Part shown: positions 25,049 through 34,075 of the stretch, one piece after another
How positions within the stretch are numbered: the stretch's first letter is position 1
How the letters are laid out: the number at the start of each line of letters is the position of its first letter
Assembly (NCBI RefSeq): GCF_900142545.1
Contig: NZ_FRBF01000021.1
Location: 1-43,546 of the forward strand
Origin: Fibrobacter sp. UWT2
Lineage (GTDB): Bacteria > Fibrobacterota > Fibrobacteria > Fibrobacterales > Fibrobacteraceae
Reading direction: 5' to 3'
Length of the DNA: 43,546 nt
The notes under the pieces: model-generated
Database searches by the model: none
The model's input: the letters and a program-made list of their open reading frames with translations, nothing else
What the model was told of the DNA's origin: nothing
Position numbers and translations under genes: made by a program

Positions 25049-25123
25049 GAAAAAAAATTTATTTCTATCATAAAACATTTATAAGTGTGTATATATATGG
25101 GCTTTTGCCCCTAGGAGATGTGG

Positions 25124-28100
25124 ATGAGGTGCGAATTTTTTAAGAGAGCAACCAGTTTGCTCGCTTTGTTTGCGACCGCGGTGTTGGCTGCGGACTATTC
25201 TGTTGATGTAAGCTACGAAGGCCAAAACCTCTACTATACGATTTACACGAATCGTACTCAGAACAAATCCTGTTCTTCCGCCAAAAATGGAATTTCGTTT
25301 AGTGCGAATTCCATTGAAGGTCGCACGATTAGGTTCTATACCGATCGAAATTGCCGTAGTCCGCAACCTTTGACGACTATCAATGCCGAAGAGCTGTTCG
25401 CAAGTGACTATGCCGTCTATATCAACATCGACCGAAGCGGCGAATGGTCTTTTGCTGCGGCTCCGACTCCCGGCGAAGGCCCCGATGGCCCTGGTCAGGA
25501 ACCTGGTGAAAATCCGGGTCAGGACAATCCCGGTGGCCCCGGCGATAATCCCGGCAGGGACAATCCCACTCCGGCAAGGGGCGGTAAGCACATCGTCTTC
25601 TTTACCCCTTGGTCCAACACTAACGCCATTTTATACTTGAACGGTGAATCTTATAAAATGTCCGCCATGGACAAGTATTGCGGTTGGTTTGTTGCCTCTG
25701 TTAATGCTACCGAAAATTTGAACGTCTATTTTAAGCAGACGATTGGCGGCAACTTTGTTGGCTCCGAAGGCCTTACCAAGGTTGAACCTACTACTGCAAC
25801 TGAAATCAGCCTCGATTCCGTGGCTGCCTTGAGTGACTCCATTTGGGTCAAGGGTAACCAGGAAGGTGCCCCAGAAGTCTATTCCCAGCGCCCCGCAGGC
25901 ATTCTGGGTGACTGCCCGTTGAAAAAACTCCCGGTCATGATGTTTGACTGGCTGCATGGCAACCAGGGCGATGGCGAACGTGGAAACGGAAACCCTGAAA
26001 ACGGCGTGAGCGCTGACTTCGGTTCTGGTGGCTGTAGCGGTAGCCCCATGCGCGGCATGGTTGAACCCATCCTCGGCGAAAACGGCGTCCCGGTTCCGGC
26101 AACACCTTTCCCCGAAAATTGTAAGATTACCGAACATTTGGCTAACTGGTTCTTGCCCGAAGTTCTCGCCACAGACGACCAAGGCAATCAATACACCAAC
26201 ATGACTTGCCGCGACCTTTACATTTCTATGGATGACGAAGGTTTCTGGCTTGCAGAAGTATCTGGAGATGCCATTTCGAAGGGTAACGAAGTCAATAAAG
26301 ATGGTATGTTCCTGTTGGATGATTTCAAGTATCTCGACGAAGCGCAAACCATTCCGAATCCCTATTACGATACGAGAACGACAACTCATAATGGTCGCAG
26401 TCATAACTTCGGCTTCACCATGAAGATCCAGGCAACGTTTGAATACGTGCCGGGTCAGTACTTCGACTTCTATGGCGATGATGACGTCTGGGTGTTCATC
26501 AACAACAGGTTGGTGGTGGATATCGGTGGTCAGCATGGTCAGGTGGCCGGTGCCGTGGACCTGGATACCTTGGGACTTAAGGAAGGCGAAACCTATCCGT
26601 TCCATATCTTCTATGCAGAACGTCATGTCAGTTCTTCGAACTTCCGCATGCATACCTCCATTGACCTGAAGACCGAAGCAAGCATTATGCTCAAGAACGC
26701 TTCGGACGATCCGAACGTGATTGGCAAGGAAATCTACCAGAGAGTCCGCAAGAGCAAGCTCGCTTGCGACTTCGGCAGCGGTGAAACGGAACTCTCCCTG
26801 GAACGCGGTCCTTCTGTCTTTACGCTCTTTGGCGGCAACTTGCCCGACGAAGGTGTGGAACTGGATTCCGCAGGCCTTTGGTTCGGCGGTATCATCGTCA
26901 ACAAGGACTTCGATGCGTTTGACGTGAACAAGGAAGACATCAAGAAGAACCACGGCCTTGCTCCGGGAACCTACTTTATCCGCGTGACCCTGAAATCTGA
27001 CAACTCCCAGTACAGAGACGTGTACTTCGTCGTTGGCGCCTACGATCTTCCGAAACTGGTTTATATCGATTCTGTCGGAAACGTCCTTGGCGAAACGGTG
27101 AAAAGCGAAGTCTATCAGCTCAGCATGCGTAAAGATACTATGTGGGTGGGCCAGACTTACAAGGTCTATGTGCAGTACGCTGACGAATGGGCTAACCCCA
27201 ACGAGATCGTCTATCCTTCTACCAACGACAACGCCTTGGTTCCTTGCGATTCTCTGGGCAACCCCATTACCGAAATTCAGCTCAGGAATTACCAGGGTTC
27301 GTTCTATGTGAAGGCCGTGGATGAAGTCCAGGGTGGTGCCCTCTATGTGAAGGGCCAGGCCTCTGCCAATACTGCCACTTGGACCGGTATCAACTTCGCA
27401 CTGCCGCCAGTACCGCAGATCGAACTTGCCTACATGTACGACAACGACGGCGATGGCCGCGGCGATAGCATCTGGATCAAGTTTAACGGTAAGCTGGGTG
27501 GAAAGAATGTTTTGGATTCTGCCAAGTTCACCTTCGGCTCGAATTTCAACACCTCCTACAAGCCCAAGTACGTAGACGGCTCTAACGAAGCTATTGTAGT
27601 TGCAAAGGGTAGCGGCTTTGGAACGGCTCCCTTTACCGGTGACACTTTGGCAAAGGTCTATACCGGACAAATCAGGGTCTGGTACACCTATGTCGATAAT
27701 GGCCACAAGTCTGTATTCCCGGCCGAAGGACAGCTTCAGGATCAGGTTGGACCGATCGTGAACAAGGCTGAAGTTTCTTACATGAAGGATGGCAACACGC
27801 AGTTGATCCTGACCTTCAGCGAAAGCATTCTCGATCTTGATGTAAGCTCCGATGTGTTCCGCTTCCATGTCTGGAAGAACGGAATCCTGGATTCCTTGGT
27901 CAAGACGGCAAGCGACATTTCTGTGACGGCTCCGCATCGCTGGAAGTTGATCTTCCCGAAGGGTGCAGATACAGATGTCATCCCGGCTGTAGGCGACTCC
28001 GTGCGCTTCACTCCGCCTCCGTCCCTCATGCTCGCCTACGACATGATGAATGTTAATCCGCATGTGAACAACCCCTGGGTGCGCATTACGGGTGAACAGA

Positions 28101-28915
28101 AGGTGAATGTGACAAGTCCGGGCGTCGTGACGTTGAATCCGGAATCCCCGTCTTACGAAAATGCCAAAGAAATTATCAGAAGCCCGGAATCTACCGTTCC
28201 GAGAATCATTCAGGATCCGTCGATTCTTACTGCAGAACAGGCTGCTGCCGCATACGGTACCCAGGGCCACTTCTTGGGCGACTTGAATATGGCAGAACTT
28301 GTTGAAAACGAAATTACGGAAGTCTCCAGGGCTGTGCAGGCTGTGCCCTCTTACGTCAGCAAGGACGAAGCGAAGGCCGCCGAAAAGGCTGGCACCCAGC
28401 CCAGAAGCTACACCATCGAAGAAATCATTGCCGCCGTTGACGCTGGCGCAATGACAATCAACGAGGCCAAGAAGCAATTCGGTTTGAGCGATGTCATTGT
28501 GGATGCCTATAAGAACGGAATCCTCAATTCTGGAAACATCGATCATTACCAGCGCGGCACCAAGGAAGATATCAAGCAGATCGTGGAAACGGTTGCCGAA
28601 AACACGGAACTCTACTACAAGGCTACCTACTACTCTAGCCTCGGTGAATTCGTGAACAGCTACTCCAACGTGATCACTTGCAACGGCGATATCTTCAAGG
28701 ATGGCGGCAGAGGTACCTGCCTCGACAATAACGGCAAGCTGTTCCTCGCCTGGAACATGCGTGCTGAAAACGGCAGACTGGTATCTACCGGCGTGTACAT
28801 CGCCCGACTGGAATACCGCATCAGAGTGGGCACCAAGACCGTCGTGAACCGCACGCAGGACTTCCTGTGGGGCGTGCGCCGCGGCAAGGCTAACGCACTT
28901 GACTTGGGCCTCTAA
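25124..28915 (+). CDS. Fibro-slime domain surface protein 2
   Basis: A 1263-residue paralogue of the upstream protein. The ATG at 25124 is preferred to 25118 because AGGAG (25113-25117) is then six rather than zero bases away; the signal peptide ends near AVLAA. A short N-domain is followed by a Pro/Gly-rich linker (about 115-150, repeats of the PGxxPG type) absent from protein 1. Then comes a beta module (AILYLNGESYKM ... YCGWF). The fibro-slime core (GDDDVWVFINNRLVVDIGG, near 450) runs to about 515. The long C-terminal half aligns with protein 1 throughout and ends RTQDFLWGVRRGKANALDLGL less its last residue. The two genes are clearly a tandem duplication. Outer-membrane location and fibre adhesion are inferred from the family. 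Confidence 0.92.
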   Translation: MRCEFFKRATSLLALFATAVLAADYSVDVSYEGQNLYYTIYTNRTQNKSCSSAKNGISFSANSIEGRTIRFYTDRNCRSPQPLTTINAEELFASDYAVYINIDRSGEWSFAAAPTPGEGPDGPGQEPGENPGQDNPGGPGDNPGRDNPTPARGGKHIVFFTPWSNTNAILYLNGESYKMSAMDKYCGWFVASVNATENLNVYFKQTIGGNFVGSEGLTKVEPTTATEISLDSVAALSDSIWVKGNQEGAPEVYSQRPAGILGDCPLKKLPVMMFDWLHGNQGDGERGNGNPENGVSADFGSGGCSGSPMRGMVEPILGENGVPVPATPFPENCKITEHLANWFLPEVLATDDQGNQYTNMTCRDLYISMDDEGFWLAEVSGDAISKGNEVNKDGMFLLDDFKYLDEAQTIPNPYYDTRTTTHNGRSHNFGFTMKIQATFEYVPGQYFDFYGDDDVWVFINNRLVVDIGGQHGQVAGAVDLDTLGLKEGETYPFHIFYAERHVSSSNFRMHTSIDLKTEASIMLKNASDDPNVIGKEIYQRVRKSKLACDFGSGETELSLERGPSVFTLFGGNLPDEGVELDSAGLWFGGIIVNKDFDAFDVNKEDIKKNHGLAPGTYFIRVTLKSDNSQYRDVYFVVGAYDLPKLVYIDSVGNVLGETVKSEVYQLSMRKDTMWVGQTYKVYVQYADEWANPNEIVYPSTNDNALVPCDSLGNPITEIQLRNYQGSFYVKAVDEVQGGALYVKGQASANTATWTGINFALPPVPQIELAYMYDNDGDGRGDSIWIKFNGKLGGKNVLDSAKFTFGSNFNTSYKPKYVDGSNEAIVVAKGSGFGTAPFTGDTLAKVYTGQIRVWYTYVDNGHKSVFPAEGQLQDQVGPIVNKAEVSYMKDGNTQLILTFSESILDLDVSSDVFRFHVWKNGILDSLVKTASDISVTAPHRWKLIFPKGADTDVIPAVGDSVRFTPPPSLMLAYDMMNVNPHVNNPWVRITGEQKVNVTSPGVVTLNPESPSYENAKEIIRSPESTVPRIIQDPSILTAEQAAAAYGTQGHFLGDLNMAELVENEITEVSRAVQAVPSYVSKDEAKAAEKAGTQPRSYTIEEIIAAVDAGAMTINEAKKQFGLSDVIVDAYKNGILNSGNIDHYQRGTKEDIKQIVETVAENTELYYKATYYSSLGEFVNSYSNVITCNGDIFKDGGRGTCLDNNGKLFLAWNMRAENGRLVSTGVYIARLEYRIRVGTKTVVNRTQDFLWGVRRGKANALDLGL

Positions 28916-28951
28916 GCCCAAGCTCCAGAACAAAGAGTCTCTCTCGGCAAA

Positions 28952-28990
28952 AAGAAGACCGCACCTTTGGGGGTGCGGCCTTCTTGCTTT
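28952..28990. terminator. Bidirectional terminator between convergent genes
   Basis: AAGAAG+CCGCACC pairs with GGTGCGG+CTTCTT around a six-base loop. T-rich sequence follows on both strands (GCTTT on plus; CTTTTTGC on minus), so it can end fibro-slime gene 2 and the TPR gene. Confidence 0.85.
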
Positions 28991-29009
28991 AAGTGCTTTT
29001 TTTATTTGC

Positions 29010-29768
29010 TTATTTCTTGTCGAGCTTGGCGTTGATTTGTTTCTGAAGTTCTTTCAAGTGCCAGCGGCCGCGTTTGTCTTCGAGGAAGAAGTTGGTGCGT
29101 ACGCCGCGGGAAAGTCCGCGATCGATCAGGTTGAGCGCATCGGCATAGCGCTTCTGGTCTAAGCGGAGTTCTGCCAAGAAGTAATAGTTGTACAGGTCGC
29201 GCGGGTTCTTTTCGAGTGCAAGACTCAAGTATTTATCCGCAAGCTTTTTGTCGGGCCAAGAAAGTACCAGCGGCACGTAGGGCAGCACAAAGTGGGCGCG
29301 CCCAAGCACCTGGTAGTCTTCGGCCATAATGGCGACGTCGCGAACCCTGGTGGCCACTCCTTCTTTAACCGAGGTGAGAGCCCCGCGTTCGTTGCCCCAC
29401 ATCGAAAGGGCGCTAGCGTACACATGGGCGATTTCGCGGTTCTTCGGGAATTTCTGGTAGGCGGTTTCGCTAATGGTTTTCAGGCTGTCCAGCTTGGCCT
29501 TGCGTTGGTGTTTTTCGAAATGCACAAATCGGAAAGCGAAAAACAAGCTCCTGACATAACCTTCGGTGGCGCGTTCTTCCACAGAGGCATCGTTCATGGC
29601 CTTGCGGTAGCTGTCGATCATGAGCTTGGCATTCTTGGCGTTGGCCTTGTCTCCAACGGCGTGTTCTGCGCGTGCTGTGTAGCAGGAGTCAGCGATGCGA
29701 AGGTCTTCGTTCGCAGCGCTTATTCCGCAAAATGCGAACGCCAGCAATGTTACCAAGAATTTTTTCAT
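29010..29768 (-). CDS. Exported TPR-like protein, function unknown
   Basis: A 252-residue protein with a signal peptide (MKKFLVTLLAFAFCGISAA). The rest is alpha-helical with tetratricopeptide-like pairs, for example YQKFPKNREIAHVYASALSMWGNE and LALEKNPRDLYNYYFLAELRLDQKRYADALNLIDRG. It ends in a Lys-rich tail. TPR proteins serve as scaffolds; no enzyme motif is seen. Its start lies 18 bp after the stop of the 47-residue gene, so it is the last gene of the pfk transcript. It is likely periplasmic. The link to phosphofructokinase is positional only. Confidence 0.8.
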   Translation of the reverse strand: MKKFLVTLLAFAFCGISAANEDLRIADSCYTARAEHAVGDKANAKNAKLMIDSYRKAMNDASVEERATEGYVRSLFFAFRFVHFEKHQRKAKLDSLKTISETAYQKFPKNREIAHVYASALSMWGNERGALTSVKEGVATRVRDVAIMAEDYQVLGRAHFVLPYVPLVLSWPDKKLADKYLSLALEKNPRDLYNYYFLAELRLDQKRYADALNLIDRGLSRGVRTNFFLEDKRGRWHLKELQKQINAKLDKK

Positions 29769-29786
29769 TTTCCCCTTTGACGAGAA

Positions 29787-29930
29787 CTACACTTTCCAAT
29801 TCTGCAGGACTTTATTCAATTGGGCAATTCGCGACTTTTCGTCGTTGGTGCCGTGGTAGGTCTTGAATAAAAGATAGCGATATTCCATAAGTGCAGTGCG
29901 AATTAACACCTTATCTTCTTGTTTTAGCAT
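29787..29930 (-). CDS. 47-residue helical protein in the pfk operon
   Basis: A short minus-strand gene hidden between pfk and the TPR gene: ATG at 29930, TAG at 29787-29789. The product is a charged, probably helical 47-mer (MLKQEDKVLIRTALMEYRYL, then LFKTYHGTNDEKSRIAQLNK and VLQNWKV) with no signal peptide. GAGGAAA stands at a workable distance upstream. Gaps to its neighbours are 31 and 18 bp, as expected in an operon, and without it this stretch would be an odd 193-bp gap. The composition is protein-like and the reading frame is exactly the coding span between two genes. Family not recognised. Confidence 0.72.
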   Translation of the reverse strand: MLKQEDKVLIRTALMEYRYLLFKTYHGTNDEKSRIAQLNKVLQNWKV

Positions 29931-29961
29931 TGCTTTTTGTTTCCTCTTCTGTATTTAAGGA

Positions 29962-31296
29962 TTACTTCCCCTTCCCCTTACCGGAGAAGTAGTCCTGCTG
30001 GCGCGTGATACCGAGAACGGCGTGCCACAGCGCTCCGTTCGGGTTAATCTTCTTGCGTTCGCTGACGGCGTATTCGATAGGCACGTGCGAGAAAGCGTTG
30101 TTCATGCTGCCGACGACCATATCGGTCTTGCCTGCCATGCCGGCGTGTACGGCTGCTTCGGCGAGTTGGAAGCAGAAAATGGCGTCGGTACCCTGAGCCG
30201 GAATGCTACGAACCATGTAGCTCGGGTCAAAGTACTTGATGTTCACTTCCTTGCCGACCTTGTCAAAATGTTCCTTGATTTTACGCGTCAGGAATTCGCC
30301 AATATCGTTCTTCAAGATGTTGCCGCTGGCGTCCCTGCGTTCGGGCTGGTCTTTGAACAGTTCCTGTCCAGCGCCTTCGGCAACTGCGACCACGGCGTGA
30401 GTCTTGCCGCTGCTGTAGCGGCTTTCCAGAGCCTTGAAGAGGCCGTCAAGCGTAAAGGGTACTTCGGGTACCAAGCAGATGTTTACCACCGTGGTAGCGA
30501 GTGCAGCGTAAGCGGCAATAAAGCCGGAGTCGCGACCCATGAGCTTCACGAGGCCAAGGCCGTTGAATGCGCCGTTTGCTTCGTTGTGGGCGCTGGTAAT
30601 CACGTCGGTTGCGCTGAGCACTGCGGTTTCGAAACCGAAGGTGCGGTCAATCAAATTCAAGTCGTTGTCGATTGTCTTCGGAATGCCAATCACCGAAATG
30701 GGCTGGTGGCGCTTCTTGACTTCTTGGGCGATATCGTGGGCGCCTCGGAGCGTACCGTCACCGCCGATGCAGAACAGAACGTTGATGTTCAAGCGCATCA
30801 ACGTGTCGACCATGACCTTGGCGTCCTGGTTTCCGCGGGAGCTTCCGAGAATGGTGCCGCCGTCTTCCTGGATGGCGTCCACCACGTCGGGGTTCAAAAT
30901 CATCGGAGAATAACCATAGGCCGGGTTCAAACCGCGGTAGCCGTACGGAATACCGAAAATGTTTCTGACGCCGTAGTCAAACCACAGCACCTGAACAAGA
31001 CCCTTAATCACGTTGTTAAGACCGGGGCAGAGGCCGCCACAGGTCACGATGCCTGCGCGTGTCCAGGCGGGGTCGTGGAAAATCGTTTCGCGAGGGCCTG
31101 CCGCTTCGAGCGAGGGAATGGCCTTGCCACTTTCGCAGAATTTTTGGATTCGGCCAACGTCAGCCGTAAGGCTCACTCGGTCAGACTCCGACACAAACGG
31201 AACACCCTTCATGGGCGATTTCAAAGTTCCCTTGCCAACGGTTTCGATGGAAAGGTCGTACTTCTCCGGATTATTTAGAATGTCTTCCTGAGTCAT
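29962..31296 (-). CDS. 6-phosphofructokinase, long plant/trypanosome-like class
   Basis: A 444-residue cytoplasmic glycolytic enzyme phosphorylating fructose 6-phosphate. It has an N-terminal extension of about 80 residues before the core (AGIVTCGGLCPGLNNVIKGL). Key motifs: GYRGL, SSRGNQD, the donor-site CIGGDGTLRG (178-182), catalytic PKTIDNDL (206-213), GRDSGFIAAYAAL and a C-terminal domain with IPAQGTDAIFC. In this family Gly after GGD points to ATP and Asp to pyrophosphate, whereas Lys in PKTIDND is the pyrophosphate-type residue. This enzyme has the mixed pair known from plant and trypanosome ATP enzymes, so ATP is the better guess. GAGGAG precedes the ATG; T6-TAGTAT at 31345-31350 on the minus strand is a likely -10. 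It heads a three-gene operon. Confidence 0.92.
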   Translation of the reverse strand: MTQEDILNNPEKYDLSIETVGKGTLKSPMKGVPFVSESDRVSLTADVGRIQKFCESGKAIPSLEAAGPRETIFHDPAWTRAGIVTCGGLCPGLNNVIKGLVQVLWFDYGVRNIFGIPYGYRGLNPAYGYSPMILNPDVVDAIQEDGGTILGSSRGNQDAKVMVDTLMRLNINVLFCIGGDGTLRGAHDIAQEVKKRHQPISVIGIPKTIDNDLNLIDRTFGFETAVLSATDVITSAHNEANGAFNGLGLVKLMGRDSGFIAAYAALATTVVNICLVPEVPFTLDGLFKALESRYSSGKTHAVVAVAEGAGQELFKDQPERRDASGNILKNDIGEFLTRKIKEHFDKVGKEVNIKYFDPSYMVRSIPAQGTDAIFCFQLAEAAVHAGMAGKTDMVVGSMNNAFSHVPIEYAVSERKKINPNGALWHAVLGITRQQDYFSGKGKGK

Positions 31297-31402
31297 GACA
31301 TGCTCCTCGTTTTGCCATTAGAATACATCTAGGCGTCCTAAAAAATACTAAAAAATGGAGGAGTTAGAAGTATAATTTAGTTTAGATAATTGTTACTTAA
31401 AA

Positions 31403-31426
31403 CGCCCCGGACTTAAATCCAGGGCG
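31403..31426 (-). terminator. Terminator of the OMP-regulator-kinase operon
   Basis: On the minus strand CGCCC+GG, loop ATTTAAGT, CC+GGGCG is followed by TTTT. An ATTTCAAA/TTTGAAAT hairpin lies nearer the kinase stop at about 31449-31465. Confidence 0.7.
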
Positions 31427-31469
31427 AATATTACAAAGCTTGTTAAATAAATTTCAAATTTTGAAATGG

Positions 31470-33341
31470 CTATATATCAAGCGGCGGGAAATGAATCTTG
31501 GTTCTGAGGCCAGGGCCAGCATTCTCGATTTCGATCTTCATGTTGGTGAGCGTGCAGAGCTTTTTCACCATGGAAAGACCGATACCTGTTCCGCTTGTAG
31601 AACGTGTCATTTCGTTTTCGACTCGGTAGAATTCCTGGAACACCTTCTTCATTTCAGATGCCGGAATACCCGGACCGTAGTCACGCACGGCAAGGTACAT
31701 ATCGCCGTTGTTCACGCGGAGTTCGATGCTGATCATCTTGTAGCTTGCGTTCTTCGAGAACTTGAGCGAGTTGTCCACCAGGTTCATCAGAATCTGCATT
31801 ACGGCGTCGCGGTCAATCAAGAGCGCTACGTTGTCTGCATCGGTGTCGGTAGAAACGGTAAGTTCGAATCCTTGCTTTTCGATGTTCTTGCTGTAGATCG
31901 CTACAAAGTCATCAAGCACAGCCTTCGGACGTTCCTTGCGGAGCTGCACGTTCCAACGATTGCCATCGAGCTTGGACAAATTAAGAACGTTCTGGATTAG
32001 GCGCGAGAGTCGGTCGGCTTCGCTGGCAATCTGGCCGTAATAGCGTTGCTTCTTCTCTTCGCTTGCCACCCAGGAATTCTGCAATAGCTCGGCGTACATC
32101 TTGATGGCGGTAAGTGGAGTCTTGAGCTCGTGGGTGATCGCTGAAACAAAGTCCTGACGCTTGGCGGCAAGAGCCACCTTGCTTTGCGTAAAGCGGTAAA
32201 TGGTAATCAGGCAGACGGCCACTACAATCAGAAGAATGAGGCCGCTAAACAGAATCGTCATGTCGGCAGAACCGCTCACTTCGCTGGAATACATCTTGAA
32301 GACGATCTTGTCGTAGGGCGGCGGGAGCGGACGCTTGGTTCTCAGTTCATATTCGGCGTTATTCTTGCCGATGGTCAGGAGTACGGTATCTTCGTAGACC
32401 AGTTCAATGGCGTAAGGCAGCTTGGCGTAGGCCAGCTGTTCTTCCTGGGTCATGTAGTTCAGGTAAATCGCCTTGTCTACTACGAAACCCTGCACAATCG
32501 GAAGCATGCCGATGTAAATCGTACGGAAGAACACGATGTAATCCGACGTCATCCGAATCTTAAGATCGGTAATGTTGACGTTCGTGTTGCTACCGGTAAA
32601 TACGGGAATGTCGGGAGCGATGGTCGTGTCGTTCTTGGCAGTTTCTGCCATGTAGGTCAGTGCTTCTTCTTCAGAAGTCAGTTCTACGCGGGTAGGAATC
32701 TGCAAGTCCGGGATTTCGTCGTAAAGTTGGTCAATGGCTTCGGTGGAGTCCACGGTCTGCACCGTGCGTTTCGGAAGCCCGTTCCGAATGTCAAGCTTGA
32801 TGAGCAGGTACTGAATCAGGTCGCGAGTCTTCTTGCGTTGTTCCTGGTCGTCGAAGGAGAAGTTGTCCCACATGGATTTTCCGATACCGGTACTGGTGTC
32901 GGGGTAGAAGGGCGTCAAGAGTTCGCCACTATGCGAAATCTGGAAATGCCCGAGCAAGCCTTTGCGGCACTGGCGATAAAGCGAGTCGAAGTCGCAGTAA
33001 GGTCCGCTGGAATCCGGGAACGAGAAGAACTCCGAGAAGAGTCGGCTGTTACCGCCAATCACCGTAATGGAGTTCAAGATGCCGTAGTCCTTGTAGGAAC
33101 GGCTGTTTTCAATATTAAAGTCCGACGAGAGGCGCAGGCGCAGGCTTTCGTAGGCGGCGTCGATCCGTTCTTCTATTTTCTTTTCTTCCAGGGCAGCGGA
33201 CTGCTCGTAAGTCTTGATGAACAAGATGGTCAAGGGAATTGCGATGACCAAGAAAATGGAAATAAACACCAGGCGTTCGGTGATGATTGCCTGGTGTTTT
33301 TTAATGTACGAAAGAGCTGCTTTAAGCTTTACTTGTCGCAT
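31470..33341 (-). CDS. Membrane sensor histidine kinase with large periplasmic domain
   Basis: A 623-residue kinase. Helix 1 spans about 23-43 and helix 2 about 361-382; the roughly 315-residue region between them is periplasmic, mixed alpha/beta, and not a family I recognise. HisKA begins at FVSAITHELKTPL (His404). The ATPase domain has the N-box LMNLVDNSLKFSKNA, DYGPGIP (554-560) and GTGIGLSMVKKL. There is no HAMP between helix 2 and HisKA beyond a short linker. Its ATG lies within the last codons of the response-regulator gene (13-nt overlap, different frame), showing translational coupling. It should phosphorylate the adjacent regulator. The signal sensed is unknown, but the outer-membrane gene at the head of the operon suggests envelope or nutrient sensing. 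Confidence 0.94.
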   Translation of the reverse strand: MRQVKLKAALSYIKKHQAIITERLVFISIFLVIAIPLTILFIKTYEQSAALEEKKIEERIDAAYESLRLRLSSDFNIENSRSYKDYGILNSITVIGGNSRLFSEFFSFPDSSGPYCDFDSLYRQCRKGLLGHFQISHSGELLTPFYPDTSTGIGKSMWDNFSFDDQEQRKKTRDLIQYLLIKLDIRNGLPKRTVQTVDSTEAIDQLYDEIPDLQIPTRVELTSEEEALTYMAETAKNDTTIAPDIPVFTGSNTNVNITDLKIRMTSDYIVFFRTIYIGMLPIVQGFVVDKAIYLNYMTQEEQLAYAKLPYAIELVYEDTVLLTIGKNNAEYELRTKRPLPPPYDKIVFKMYSSEVSGSADMTILFSGLILLIVVAVCLITIYRFTQSKVALAAKRQDFVSAITHELKTPLTAIKMYAELLQNSWVASEEKKQRYYGQIASEADRLSRLIQNVLNLSKLDGNRWNVQLRKERPKAVLDDFVAIYSKNIEKQGFELTVSTDTDADNVALLIDRDAVMQILMNLVDNSLKFSKNASYKMISIELRVNNGDMYLAVRDYGPGIPASEMKKVFQEFYRVENEMTRSTSGTGIGLSMVKKLCTLTNMKIEIENAGPGLRTKIHFPPLDI

Positions 33342-34054
33342 TCGGGTGCAGAACGCATCTGGTAGCCTTCACCGCGGAAGGTCACCAAGAGTTTCGGATG
33401 CGAAGGATCGTCTTCGATTTTCTTGCGGAGCTTGGTAATGTGGATGTCCACGGTACGGGTGTCCACAGAATCAGCGTTTTCGTAACCCCAGACCTTGCGG
33501 AGCAGTTCGGAACGGGGAACGGCGTGGTCGCGGTTGCGCCACAGGTATTCAAGAATTTCGATTTCCTTACGGGTAAAGGCGAGTTCTTCGGTGCCGCGGG
33601 TACCCGTGTATTCACGGAAGTTCACGCGCAGGCTACCGGCAATGAGCTTGCCTTCGTTTTCCATGGTCTGACGGCTGCGACGGAGCACGGCGTCGATACG
33701 GGCCAGGAGCATCGGAACGGAGAACGGCTTCGGAATGTAGTCGTCAGCGCCGTACTTGAGGCCGTTGATGATGTCGTCATCGGCGTTCTTAGCAGAAAGG
33801 ATGATAATCGGAAGGCTCTTGTCCTGTTCGCGGATCTTGTCGCAAACGGTGAAACCGTCCATGCCCGGGAGCATGAGGTCAAGAAGAACAAGGTTGTACT
33901 GCTTGGTGAGGGCTTCTGCGAGGCCGCTTTCGCCATCGGCGCAGTGCTTGACATTGTAGCCGTTCAACTTGCAAAGGTCGATCAAGCCTTCGGCAATAGC
34001 GATTTCATCTTCGATGATAAGAATTTTGGTGGTGCTTGTGTTTTCAGTCGTCAT
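33329..34054 (-). CDS. OmpR/PhoB-family response regulator
   Basis: A 241-residue DNA-binding regulator. The receiver domain (about 9-125) has the acidic pocket IIEDE, phosphoacceptor LLDLMLPGMDG (Asp59), switch Ser87 in IILSAK, and Lys109 in YIPKPF. The C-terminal winged helix (about 140-236) has LAFTRKEIEILEYLWRN, VPRSELLRKVWG, VDTRTVDIHITKLRKKI and TFRGEGYQM. AGG six bases before the ATG is a modest ribosome site. It is 21 bp downstream of the OMP gene and overlaps the kinase gene by 13 nt, so it belongs to a three-gene operon. It may autoregulate the operon; no clear direct repeat was identified upstream. Confidence 0.96.
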   Translation of the reverse strand: MTTENTSTTKILIIEDEIAIAEGLIDLCKLNGYNVKHCADGESGLAEALTKQYNLVLLDLMLPGMDGFTVCDKIREQDKSLPIIILSAKNADDDIINGLKYGADDYIPKPFSVPMLLARIDAVLRRSRQTMENEGKLIAGSLRVNFREYTGTRGTEELAFTRKEIEILEYLWRNRDHAVPRSELLRKVWGYENADSVDTRTVDIHITKLRKKIEDDPSHPKLLVTFRGEGYQMRSAPECDK

Positions 34055-34075
34055 TTTTTACCTAGGAGTGTGTTA

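Noticed and set aside
25631-28933. A 1100-codon open frame antisense to fibro-slime gene 2, and similar long antisense frames at 21064-23370, 16571-18898, 3967-5979, 1077-2369, 15024-16574 and 10404-11891
   Set aside because: Each lies opposite a well-supported gene with conserved motifs. Their products are rich in His, Val and Arg with no domain, and they follow from the codon bias of the real strand, which avoids TTA, CTA and TCA.
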